Below are positions 22,628-33,560 of a DNA stretch of 44,789 nt, in pieces. The notes beneath the pieces were generated by a model. The model had not been told where the DNA came from, searched no databases, and was given only the letters and a program-made list of their open reading frames with translations. Within the stretch, counting starts at the first letter, position 1. Each line of letters begins with the position of its first letter. A program made the translations under genes and the position numbers. The DNA comes from Saccoglossus kowalevskii (taxonomy: Eukaryota; Hemichordata; Enteropneusta; Harrimaniidae), in assembly GCF_000003605.2 (NCBI RefSeq), contig NW_003132711.1, positions 1 through 44,789 on the forward strand, in the 5' to 3' direction.

Positions 22628-23526
22628 CAGTTGTAAAGATGTTATTGGTAGTGTCATAGAGACATGCTACCTGACACAGTGGTTGTGAAGATGTTATTGG
22701 TAGAGTCATAGAGACATGCTACCTGACACAGTGGTTGCGATGATGTTATTGGTAGTGCCATAGAGACATGCTATATGACACTGTTGTTGTGAAGATGTTA
22801 TTGGTAGTGCCATAGAGACTGACACAGTGGTTGTGAAGATGTTATCGGAAGTGTTATATAGACATAATATCTGACACAGTTGTTATAAAGACGTTATTGG
22901 CAGTGTCATAGAGACATGCAACCTGACACAGTGGTTGTGAAGGTGTTATTGGTAGTGCCATAGAGACATGCTACCTGACACAGTTGTTGTAACGATGTTA
23001 TTGGTAGTATCATAGAGACATGCTATCAGACACAGTTGCTGTGAAGATGTTAATGGTAGTGTCGTAGAGACATGCTACCTGACACAGTGGTTGTGAAGAT
23101 GTTATTGGTACTGTCATAGAGACATGCTACCTGACACAGTGGTTAAGAAGATGTTATTGGTAGTGTCATATAGACATGCTACCTGACACAGTGTTGTAAA
23201 AATGGTATTGGTAAGTGTCATAGAGACATGCTATCTGACAACAGTGGTTGTAAAAAATTGGTATTGGTAGTGTCATAGAGACATGCTATCTGACACAGTG
23301 GTTGTAAAGAATGTTATCGGAAGTGTTATATAGACATAATATCTGACACCGTTGTTATAAAAATGTTATTGGGTAGTGTCATAGAGACATGCTATCTGAC
23401 ACAGTGGTTGTAAAAGATGTTATCGGAAGTGTTATATAGACATAATATCTTACACCGTTGTTATAAAAATGTTATTGGTATTGTCATAGAGACATGCTAT
23501 CTGACCGGGTTGTTGTGGAAAATATT
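22628..23526 (+). repeat. Composite HOR module, copy e (short, recombinant)
   Basis: 49-bp monomer at 22628, 44-bp at 22815 (187 bp, as in copy b), CGGAAG at 22846, TTAATGG at about 23,047, then a switch near 23,190 to sequence of the 17.6-kb type (CGGAAG 23318 and 23424, ACCGGG 23501). The switch falls exactly where the indel cluster begins. Confidence 0.85.
23191..23519. other. Cluster of single-base indels
   Basis: Compared with 17,604-17,940 this stretch has GTGTTG for GTGGTTG (-1), GTAAGTG (+1), GACAACAG (+1), TAAAAAATTGG for TAAAAATGG (+2), TAAAGAATG (+1), ATTGGGTAG (+1), TAAAAGATG (+1) and GTGGAAAAT (+1). That is eight inserted bases and one deleted in 329 bp. Flanking kilobases have almost none. 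Most lie in short homopolymers, as expected of uncorrected read errors at an assembly join. Confidence 0.85.
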
Positions 23527-25229
23527 ATTGGTAGTGTCATAAAAACACGCTACATGACACAGTTGTTGTGAAGATGTTATTGGTAGTGTCATAGAGACAT
23601 GCTATCTAACACAGTTGTTGTGAAGATGTTATTGGTAGTGTCATAGAGACATACTATCTGACACAGTTGTTGTGAAGATGTTATTGGTAGTGTCATAGAG
23701 ACATACTATCTGACACAGTTGTTGTGAAGATGTTATTGGTAGTGTCATAGAGACATGCTATCTGACACAGTGGTTGTGAAGATGTTAATGGTAGTGTCAT
23801 AGAGACATACTATCTGACACAGTTGTTGTGAAGATGTTATCGGTAGTGTCATAGAGACATACTATCTGACACAGTTGTTGTGAAGATGTTATTGGTAGTG
23901 TCATAGAGACATGCTATCTAACGCAGTGCTTGTGAAAATGTTATTGGTAGTGTCATAGAGACATGCTATCTGACACAGTGGTTGTAAAGATGTTATGGGT
24001 AGTGTCATAGAGACATGCTACCTGACACAGTGGTTGTAAATATGTTATTAGTACTGTCATAGAGACATGCTATCTGACACAGTGGTTGTAAAGATGTTAT
24101 TGGTAGTGTCATAGAGACATGCTATCTGACACAGTGGTTGTAAAGATGTTATGGGTAGTGTCATAGAGACATGCTACCTGACACAGTGGTTGTAAATATG
24201 TTATTAGTACTGTCATAGAGACATGCTATCTGACACAGTTGTTGTGAAGATGTTATTGGTAGTGTCATAAAGACATGCTACCTGACACAGTTGTTGTGAA
24301 GATGTTATTGGTAGTGTCATAGAGACATGCTATCTGACACAGTTGTTGGGAAGATGTTATTGTAGTGCCATAGACACATGCTATCTGACACAGTTGTTGT
24401 GAAGATGTTATTGGTAGTGTCATAGAGACATACTATCTGACACAGTTGTAAAGATGTTATTGGTAGTGTCATAGAGATATGCTACCTGACACAGTGGTTG
24501 TGAAGATGTTATTGATAGTGTCATATTGACATGCTACCTGACGCAGTGGTTGTAAATATGTTATTGGTACTGTCATAGAGACATGCTATCTGACACAGTG
24601 GTTGTAAATATGTTATTAGTACTGTCATAGAGACATGCTATCTGACACAGTTGTTGTGAAGATGTTATTGGTAGTGTCATAGAGACATGCTATCTGACAC
24701 AGTTGTTGTGAAGATGTTATTGTAGTGTCATAGAAACATGCTACCTGACACAGTGGTTGTGAAGATGTTATTGGTAGAGTCATAGAGACATGCTACCTGA
24801 CACAGTGGTTGCGATGATGTTATTGGTAGTGCCATAGAGACATGCTATCTGACACTGTTGTTGTGAAGATGTTATTGGTAGTGCCATAGAGACTGACACA
24901 GTGGTTGTGAAGATGTTATCGGAAGTGTTATATAGACATAATATCTGACACAGTTGTTATAAAGACGTTATTGGTAGTGTCATAGAGACATGCTATCTGA
25001 CACAGTGGCTGTGAAGATATTATTGGTAGTGTCATATAGACATGCTACCTGACACAGTGGTTGTAAAAATGGTATTGGTAGTGTCATAGAGACATGCTAT
25101 CTGACACAGTGGTTGTAAAGATGTTATCGGAAGTGTTATATAGACATAATATCTGACACTGTTGTTATAAAATGTTATTGGTAGTGTCATAGAGACACGC
25201 TATCTGACCGGGTTGTTGTGAAAATGTTA
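23527..25229 (+). repeat. Linker plus composite HOR module, copy f (truncated)
   Basis: The linker has the double ATGGG/TAAATATG set and the TGGGAAG monomer. Then come the 49-bp monomer (24443), 44-bp monomer (24889, 446 bp later), CGGAAG (24920), a jump near 25,037 to TGGTATTGG, CGGAAG (25128) and ACCGGG (25204). Only 315 bp separate the 44-bp and ACCGGG monomers, against 1,043 in copy c. GAAACATGC and GTGGCTGTG tie its right part to copy d at an offset of 3,674. Confidence 0.87.
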
Positions 25230-26030
25230 TTGGTAGTGTCATAAAGACACGCTACATGACACAGTTGTTGTGAAGATGTTATTGGTAGTGTCATAGAGAC
25301 ATGCTATCTAACACAGTTGTTGTGAAGATGTTATTGGTAGTGTCATAGAGACATACTATCTGACACAGTGGTTGTGAAGATGTTATTGGTAGTGACATAC
25401 AGACATGCTATCTGACACAGTTGTTGTGAAGATGTTATTGGTAGTGTCATAGAGACATGCTATCTAACACAGTTGTTGTGAAGATGTTATTGGTAGTGTC
25501 ATAGAGACATGCTATCTGACACAGTGGTTGTGAAGATGTTATTGGTAGTGTCATAGAGACATACTATCTGACACAGTGGTTGTGAAGATGTTATTGGTAG
25601 TGTCATAGAGACATGCTACCTAACACAGTGGTTGTGAAGATGTTATTGGTAGTGTCATAGAGACATGCTACCTGACACAGTGGTTGTGAAGATGTTATTG
25701 GCAGTGTCATAGAGACATGCTACCTGACACAGTGGTTGTCAAGATGTTATTGGTAGTGTCATAGAGACATGCTATCTGACACAGTGGTTGTCAAGATGTT
25801 ATTGGTAGTGTCATAGAGACATGCTATCTGACACAGTGGTTGTCAAGATGTTATTGGTAGAGTCATAGAGACATGCTATCTGACACAGTGGTTGTGAAGA
25901 TGTTATTGGTAGGGTCATAGAGACATACTATCTGACACAGTGGTTGTGAAGATGGTATTGGTAGTGTCATAGAGACATGCTATCTGACACAGTGGTTGTA
26001 AAGATGTTATGGGAAGTGTCATATAGACAT
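25230..26030 (+). repeat. Mixed near-canonical monomers
   Basis: TTGTTGTG, TAACACAG and TGTCAAG monomers with few landmarks, ending in an ATGGGAAGTGTC hybrid (about 26,010) that joins an ATGGG monomer to the AAGTGT of the CGGAAG type. No gene or unique DNA is present. Confidence 0.78.
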
Positions 26031-27235
26031 GCTACCTTACACAGTGGTTGTAAAAATGGTATTGGTAGTGTCATAGAGACATGCTATCTGACACAGTGGT
26101 TGTAAAGATGTTATCGGAAGTGTTATATAGACATAATATCTGACACCGTTGTTATAAAAATGTTATTGGTAGTGTCATAGAGACATGCTATCTGACACAG
26201 TGGTTGTAAAGATGTTATCGGAAGTGTTATATAGACATAATATCTGACACCGTTGTTATAACAATGTTATTGGTAGTGTCATAAAGACACGCTACATGAC
26301 ACAGTTGTTGTGAAGATGTTATTGGTAGTGTCATAGAGACATGCTATCTAACACAGTTGTTGTGAAGATGTTATTGGTAGTGTCATAGAGACATACTATC
26401 TGACACAGTTGTTGTGAAGATGTTATTGGTAGTGTCATAGAGACATACTATCTGACACAGTTGTTGTGAAGATGCTATTGGTAGTGTCATAGAGACATGC
26501 TATCTAACACAGTTGTTGTGAAGATGTTATTGGTAGTGTCAAAGAGACATGCTATCTGACACAGTGGTTGTGAAGATGTTATTGGTAGTGTCATAGAGAC
26601 ATACTATCTGACACAGTTGTTGTGAAGATGTTATTGGTAGTGTCATAGAGACATACTATCTGACACAGTTTTTGTGAAGATGTTATTGGTAGTGCCATAG
26701 AGACATGCTATCTAATGCAGTGCTTGTGAAAATGTTATTGGTAGTTTCATAGAGACATGCTATCTGACACAGTGGTTGTAAAGATGTTATGGGTAGTGTC
26801 ATAGAGACATGCTACCTGACACAGTGGTTGTAAATATGTTATTAGTACTGTCATAGAGACATGCTATCTGACACAGTGGTTGTAAAGATGTTATTGGTAG
26901 TGTCATAGAGACATGCTATCTGACACAGTGGTTGTAAAGATGTTATGGGTAGTGTCATAGAGACATGCTACCTGACACAGTGGTTGTAAATATGTTATTA
27001 GTACTGTCATAGAGACATGCTATCTGACACAGTTGTTGTGAAGATGTTATTGGTAGTGTCATAAAGACATGCTACCTGACACAGTTGTTGTGAAGATGTT
27101 ATTGGTAGTGTCATAGAGACATGCTATCTGACACAGTTGTTGGGAAGATGTTATTGTAGTGCCATAGACACATGCTATCTGACACAGTTGTTATGAAGAT
27201 GTTATTGGTAGTGTCATAGAGACATACTATCTGAC
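26031..27235 (+). repeat. 1.2-kb block duplicated at 31.0-32.15 kb
   Basis: Shares the rare changes GCTACCTTAC, TAACAATG, GTCAAAGAG, CAGTTTTTGTG, TAATGCAG, GTAGTTTCAT and TTATGAAG with 31,003-32,155. The offset is 4,972 at the left (26031; 31003) and 4,920 at the right (27191; 32111). The right-hand copy lost one TAACACAG monomer near 31,310. Confidence 0.9.
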
Positions 27236-28596
27236 ACAGTTGTTGTGAAGATGTTATTGGTAGTGTCATAGAGACATACTATCTGACACAGTTGTTGTGA
27301 AGATGTTATTGGTAGTGTCATAGAGACATGCTATCTAACACAGTTGTTGTGAAGATGTTATTGGTAGAGTCATAGAGACATGCTACCTGACACAGTGGTT
27401 GCGATGATGTTATTGGTAGTGCCATAGAGACATGCTATCTGACACTGTTGTTGTGAAGATGTTATTGGTAGTACCATAGAGGCTGACACAGTGGTTGTGA
27501 AGATGTTATCGGAAGTGTTATATAGACATAATATCTGACACAGTTGTTATAAAGACGTTATTGGTAGTGTCATAGAGACATGCTATCTGACACAGTGGTT
27601 GTGAAGATATTATTGGTAGTGTCATAGAGACATACTATCTGACACAGTTGTTGTGAAGATGTTATTGGTAGTGTCATAGAGACATACTATCTGACACAGT
27701 TGTTGTGAAGATGTTATTGGTAGTGTCATAAAGACATGCTATCTGACACAGTTGCTGTGAAGATGTTAATGGTAGTGTCGTAGAGACATGCTACCTGACA
27801 CAGTGGTTGTGAAGATGTTATTGGTACTGTCATAGAGACATGCTACCTGACACAGTGGTTGTGAAGATGTTATTGGTAGTGTCATATAGACATGCTACTC
27901 TGACACAGTGGTTGTGAAGATGTTATTGATAGTGTCATATAGACATGCTACCTGACACAGTGGTTGTGAAGATGTTATTGATAGTGTCATATAGACATGC
28001 TACCTCACACAGTGGTTGTGAAGATGTTATTGGTAGTGTCATAGAGACATGCTACCTGACACAGTGGTTGTGATGATGTTATTGGTAGGGTCATAGAGAC
28101 ATGCTATCTGACACAGTGGTTGTGAAGATGTTATTGGTAGTGTCATAAAGACATGCTATCTGACACAGTGGTTGTGAAGATGTTATTGATAGTGTCATAT
28201 AGACATGCTACCTGACACAGTGGTTGTGAAGATGTTATTGATAGTGTCATATAGACATGCTACCTCACACAGTGGTTGTGAAGATGTTATTGGTAGTGTC
28301 ATAGAGACATGCTACCTGACACAGTGGTTGTGATGATGTTATTGGTAGGGTCATAGAGACATGCTATCTGACACAGTGGTTGTGAAGATGTTATTGGTAG
28401 TGTCATAAAGACATGCTACCTGACACAGTGGTTGTAAAAATGGTATTGGTAGTGTCATAGAGACATGCTATCTGACACAGTGGTTGTAAAGATGTTATCG
28501 GAAGTGTTATATAGACATAATATCTGACACCGTTGTTATAAAAATATTATTGGTAGTGTCATAGAGACATGCTATCTGACACAGTGGTTGTAAAGA

Positions 28597-28648
28597 TGTT
28601 ATCGGAAGTGTTATATAGACATAATATCTGACACCGTTGTTATAAAAA
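28597..28648 (+). repeat. CGGAAG monomer subtype, reference copy
   Basis: AT-shifted form with ATCGGAAG at 6-12, GTGTTATAT at 12-20, ATATCTGACAC at 28-38, CCG at 38-40 and TTATAAAAA near the end. About 40 copies occur, at 0.45-1.3, 6.3-12.5, 17.7-34.9 and 38.4-38.5 kb, with none in 1.3-6.3, 12.6-17.7 or after 38.5 kb. They are often paired exactly 104 bp apart with one plain monomer between. Against the commonest form, position 20 is T for G and position 28 is A for C, so the stem pair 20-28 is kept. Confidence 0.88.
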
Positions 28649-28752
28649 TGTTATTGGTAGTGTCATAGAGACATGCTATCTGACACAGTGGTTGTAAAGA
28701 TGTTATCGGAAGTGTTACATAGATATAATATCTGACACCGTTGTTATAAAAA

Positions 28753-28804
28753 TGTTATTGGTATTGTCATAGAGACATGCTATCTGACCGGGTTGTTGTG
28801 AAAA
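28753..28804 (+). repeat. ACCGGG monomer subtype, reference copy
   Basis: CTGACCGGGTTG replaces CTGACACAGTTG, adding a CpG. CTGACCGG occurs ten times: 1361, 8079, 17918, 20348, 22102, 23501, 25204, 28784, 34988 and 38574. It always follows a CGGAAG monomer and precedes an ACACGCTACATGAC-type unit, closing the composite module. Confidence 0.9.
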
Positions 28805-28809
28805 TATTA

Positions 28810-29829
28810 TTGGTAGTGTCATAAAGACACGCTACATGACACAGTTGTTGTGAAGATGTTATTGGTAGTGTCATAGAGACATGCTATCTAACACAGTTGT
28901 TGTGAAGATGTTATTGGTAGTGTCGTAGAGACATGCTATCTAACACAGTTGTTGTGAAGATGTTATTGGTAGTGTCATAGAGACATGCTATCTAACACAT
29001 TTGTTGTGAAGATGTTATTGGTAGTGTCATAGAGACATTCTATCTGACACAGTGCTTGTGAAGATGTTAATGGTAGTGTCATAGAGACATGCTATCTAAC
29101 ACAGTTGTTGTGAAAATGTTATTGGTAGTGTCATAGAGACATGCTATCTAACACAGTTGTTGTGAAGATGTTATTGGTAGTGTCATAGAGACATGCTATC
29201 TGACACAGTGGTTGTGAAGATGTTAATGGTAGTGTCATAGAGACATACTATCTGACACAGTTGTTGTGAAGATGTTATTGGTAGTGTCATAGAGACATGC
29301 TATCTAACGCAGTGCTTGTGAAAATGTTATTGGTAGTGTCATAGAGACATGCTATCTGACACAGTGGTTGTAAAGATGTTATGGGTAGTGTCATAGAGAC
29401 ATGCTACCTGACACAGTGGTTGTAAATATGTTATTAGTACTGTCATAGAGACATGCTATCTGACACAGTGGTTGTAAAGATGTTATTGGTAGTGTCATAG
29501 AGACATGCTATCTGACACAGTGGTTGTAAAGATGTTATGGGTAGTGTCATAGAGACATGCTACCTGACACAGTGGTTGTAAATATGTTATTAGTACTGTC
29601 ATAGAGACATGCTATCTGACACAGTTGTTGTGAAAGATGTTATTGGTAGTGTCATAAAGACATGCTACCTGACACAGTTGTTGTGAAGATGTTATTGGTA
29701 GTGTCATAGAGACATGCTATCTGACACAGTTGTTGGGAAGATGTTATTGTAGTGCCATAGACACATGCTATCTGACACAGTTGTTGTGAAGATGTTATTG
29801 GTAGTGTCATAGAGACATACTATCTGACA
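28810..29829 (+). repeat. Linker; part of a block duplicated at 38.3-39.6 kb
   Basis: About 28,555-29,725 matches 38,345-39,563. The offset is 9,790 at TTACATAG (28711; 38501), ACCGGG and TAACACATTTG, then 9,842 after an extra CATACTATC monomer in the right-hand copy. It contains TGTCGTAG with TAACACAG, CATTCTATC with TGCTTG, and the double ATGGG/TAAATATG set. One-base insertion TGAAAGATG at about 29,635. Confidence 0.87.
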
Positions 29830-31260
29830 CAGTTGTAAAGATGTTATTGGTAGTGTCATAGAGATATGCTACCTGACACAGTGGTTGTGAAGATGTTATT
29901 GATAGTGTCATATAGACATGCTACCTGACGCAGTGGTTGTAAATATGTTATTAGTACTGTCATAGAGACATGCTATCTGACACAGTGGTTGTAAATATGT
30001 TATTAGTACTGTCATAGAGACATGCTATCTGACACAGTTGTTGTGAAGATGTTATTGGTAGTGTCATAGAGACAGGCTATCTGACACAGTTGTTGTGAAG
30101 ATGTTATTGTAGTATCATAGAGACATGCTACCTGACACAGTGGTTGTGAAGATGTTATTGGTAGAGTCATAGAGACATGCTACCTGACACAGTGGTTGCG
30201 ATGATGTTATTGGTAGTGCCATAGAGACATGCTATCTGACACTGTTGTTGTGAAGATGTTATTGGTAGTGCCATAGAGACTGACACAGTGGTTGTGAAGA
30301 TGTTATCGGAAGTGTTATATAGACATAATATCTGACACAGTTGTTATAAAGACGTTATTGGTAGTGTCATAGAGACATGCTATCTGGCACAGTGGTTGTG
30401 AAGATATTATTGGTAGTGTCATAGAGACATACTATCTGACACAGTTGTTGTGAAGATGTTATTGGTAGTGTCATAGAGACATACTATCTGACACAGTTGT
30501 TGTGAAGATGATATTGGTAGTGTCATAAAGACATGCTATCTGACACAGTTGCTGTGAAGACGTTAATGGTAGTGTCGTAGAGACATGCTACCTGACACAG
30601 TGGTTGTGAATATGTTATTGGTACTGTCATAGAGACATGCTACCTGTCACAGTGGTTGTGAAGATGTTATTGGTAGTGTCATAGAGACATGCTACCTGAC
30701 ACAGTGGTTGTGAAGATGTTATTGGTACTGTCATAGAGACATGCTACCTGACACAGTGGTTGTGAAGATGTTATTGGTAGTGTCATATAGACATGCTACC
30801 TGACACAGTGGTTGTGAAGATGTTATTGATAGTGTCATATAGACATGCTACCTCACACAGTGGTTGTGAAGATGTTATTGGTAGTGTCATAGAGACATGC
30901 TACCTGACACAGTGGTTGTGATGATGTTATTGTTAGGGTCATAGAGACATGCTATCTGACACAGTGGTTGTGAAGATGTTATTGGTAGTGTCATATAGAC
31001 ATGCTACCTTACACAGTGGTTGTAAAAATGGTATTGGTAGTGTCATAGAGACATGCTATCTGACACAGTGGTTGTAAAGATGTTATCGGAAGTGTTATAT
31101 AGACATAATATCTGACACCGTTGTTATAAAAATGTTATTGGTAGTGTCATAGAGACATGCTATCTGACACAGTGGTTGTAAAGATGTTATCGGAAGTGTT
31201 ATATAGACATAATATCTGACACCGTTGTTATAACAATGTTATTGGTAGTGTCATAAAGAC
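29830..31260 (+). repeat. Composite HOR module, copy h
   Basis: 49-bp monomer at 29830, 44-bp at 30276 (446 bp), CGGAAG 30307, TTAATGG (about 30,560), GATAG, TCACACAG (about 30,853), GTTAGGG (about 30,933), CGGAAG 31087 and 31191. It ends in TAACAATG (about 31,232) and passes to ACACGCTACATGAC without an ACCGGG monomer, like the end of the related block at 26.27 kb. Confidence 0.87.
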
Positions 31261-32156
31261 ACGCTACATGACACAGTTGTTGTGAAGATGTTATTGGTAG
31301 TGTCATAGAGACATACTATCTGACACAGTTGTTGTGAAGATGTTATTGGTAGTGTCATAGAGACATACTATCTGACACAGTTGTTGTGAAGATGCTATTG
31401 GTAGTGTCATAGAGACATGCTATCTAACACAGTTGTTGTGAAGATGTTATTGGTAGTGTCAAAGAGACATGCTATCTGACACAGTGGTTGTGAAGATGTT
31501 ATTGGTAGTGTCATAGAGACATACTATCTGACACAGTTGTTGTGAAGATGTTATTGGTAGTGTCATAGAGACATACTATCTGACACAGTTTTTGTGAAGA
31601 TGTTATTGGTAGTGCCATAGAGACATGCTATCTAATGCAGTGCTTGTGAAAATGTTATTGGTAGTTTCATAGAGACATGCTATCTGACACAGTGGTTGTA
31701 AAGATGTTATGGGTAGTGTCATAGAGACATGCTACCTGACACAGTGGTTGTAAATATGTTATTAGTACTGTCATAGAGACATGCTATCTGACACAGTGGT
31801 TGTAAAGATGTTATTGGTAGTGTCATAGAGACATGCTATCTGACACAGTGGTTGTAAAGATGTTATGGGTAGTGTCATAGAGACATGCTACCTGACACAG
31901 TGGTTGTAAATATGTTATTAGTACTGTCATAGAGACATGCTATCTGACACAGTTGTTGTGAAGATGTTATTGGTAGTGTCATAAAGACATGCTACCTGAC
32001 ACAGTTGTTGTGAAGATGTTATTGGTAGTGTCATAGAGACATGCTATCTGACACAGTTGTTGGGAAGATGTTATTGTAGTGCCATAGACACATGCTATCT
32101 GACACAGTTGTTATGAAGATGTTATTGGTAGAGTCATAGAGACATACTATCTGACA
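31261..32156 (+). repeat. Linker monomers before module i
   Basis: Copy of 26.3-27.2 kb less one monomer, with CAGTTTTTGTG, TAATGCAG, the double ATGGG/TAAATATG set, TGGGAAG and TTATGAAG. No unique DNA is present. Confidence 0.83.
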
Positions 32157-33560
32157 CAGTTGTAAAGATGTTATTGGTAGTGTCATAGAGATATGCTACC
32201 TGACACAGTGGTTGTGAAGATGTTATTGATAGTGTCATATAGACATGCTACCTGACGCAGTGGTTGTAAATATGTTATTAGTACTGTCATAGAGACATGC
32301 TATCTGACACAGTGGTTGTAAATATGTTATTAGTACTGTCATAGAGACATGCTATCTGACACAGTTGTTGTGAAGATGTTATTGGTAGTGTCATAGAGAC
32401 ATGCTATCTGACACAGTTGTTGTGAAGATGTTATTGTAGTGTCATAGAGACATGCTACCTGACACAGTGGTTGTGAAGATGTTATTGGTAGAGTCATAGA
32501 GACATGCTACCTGACACAGTGGTTGCGATGATGTTATTGGTAGTGCCATAGAGACATGCTATCTGACACTGTTGTTGTGAAGATGTTATTGGTAGTGCCA
32601 TAGAGACTGACACAGTGGTTGTGAAGATGTTATCGGAAGTGTTATATAGACATAATATCTGACACAGTTGTTATAAAGACGTTATTGGTAGTGTCATAGA
32701 GACATGCTATCTGATACAGTGTTTGTGAAGATATTATTGGTAGTGTCATAGAGACATACTATCTGACACAGTTGTTGTGAAGATGTTATTGGTAGTGTCA
32801 TAAAGACATGCTATCTGACACAGTTGCTGTGAAGATGTTAATGGTAGTGTCGTAGAGACATGCTACCTGACACAGTGGTTGTGAAGATGTTATTGGTACT
32901 GTCATAGAGACATGCTACCTGACACAGTGGTTGTGAATATGTTATTGGTAGTGTCATAGAGACATGCTACCTGACACAGTGGTTGTGAAGATGTTATTGG
33001 TACTGTCATAGAGACATGCTACCTGACACAGTCGTTGTGAAGATGTTATTGGTAGTGTCATATAGACATGCTACCTGACACAGTGGTTGTGAAGATGTTA
33101 TTGATAGTGTCATATAGACATGCTACCTGACACAGTGGTTGTGAAGATGTTATTGATAGTGTCATATAGACATGCTACCTCACACAGTGGTTGTGAAGAT
33201 GTTATTGGTAGTGTCATAGAGACATGCTACCTGACACAGTGGTTGTGATGATGTTATTGGTAGGGTCATAGAGACATGCTATCTGACACAGTGGTTGTGA
33301 AGATGTTATTGGTTGTGTCATAAAGACATGCTACCTGACACAGTGGTTGTAAAAATGGTATTGGTATTGTCATAGAGACATGCTATCTGACACAGTGGTT
33401 GTAAAGATGTTATCGGAAGTGTTATATAGACATAATATCTGACACCGTTGTTATAAAAATGTTATTGGTAGTGTCATAGAGACATGCTATCTGACACAGT
33501 GGTTGTAAAGATGTTATCGGAAGTGTTATATAGACATAATATCTGACACCGTTGTTATAA
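32157..33560 (+). repeat. Composite HOR module, copy i
   Basis: 49-bp monomer at 32157, 44-bp at 32603 (446 bp), CGGAAG 32634, TTAATGG (about 32,838), GATAG units, TCACACAG (about 33,180), GGTAGGG (about 33,260), CGGAAG 33414 and 33518. At TATAAAATG (about 33,560) it fuses straight into GAGATATGCTACC of the next module. The ACCGGG monomer, the linker and the next 49-bp monomer are all skipped. Confidence 0.88.

Larger units (their letters stand above)
27236..28809 (+). repeat. Composite HOR module, copy g, with internal duplication
   Basis: It enters at CGATGATG (about 27,402) without a 49-bp monomer. Then come the 44-bp monomer with a G (GAGGCTG, 27479), CGGAAG (27510), TTAATGG and GATAG units. 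The TCACACAG plus GGTAGGG set occurs twice (about 28,005-28,090 and 28,265-28,345), and CGGAAG three times at 104-bp steps (28499, 28603, 28707), before ACCGGG (28784). This is the longest 44-bp to ACCGGG spacing, 1,305 bp. GCTACTCTGAC at about 27,895 is a one-base insertion. Confidence 0.88.

Noticed and set aside
23191-23519. A distinct hyper-variable subfamily
   Set aside because: Apart from one-base indels the sequence equals 17.6-17.94 kb, so read or assembly error is the simpler reading. It is reported as a finding to check, not as a subfamily.
1999-24889. Common cause for two unrelated block pairs that both have an offset of 3,674 bp (1999 to 5673; 21215 to 24889)
   Set aside because: The two pairs have different monomer content and lie in different domains, so equal offsets look coincidental given the limited set of 52n-based lengths.
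28597-28648. TATA-like promoter in TTATATAG of the CGGAAG monomer
   Set aside because: AT-rich drift within a satellite unit, with no downstream gene or other promoter element.
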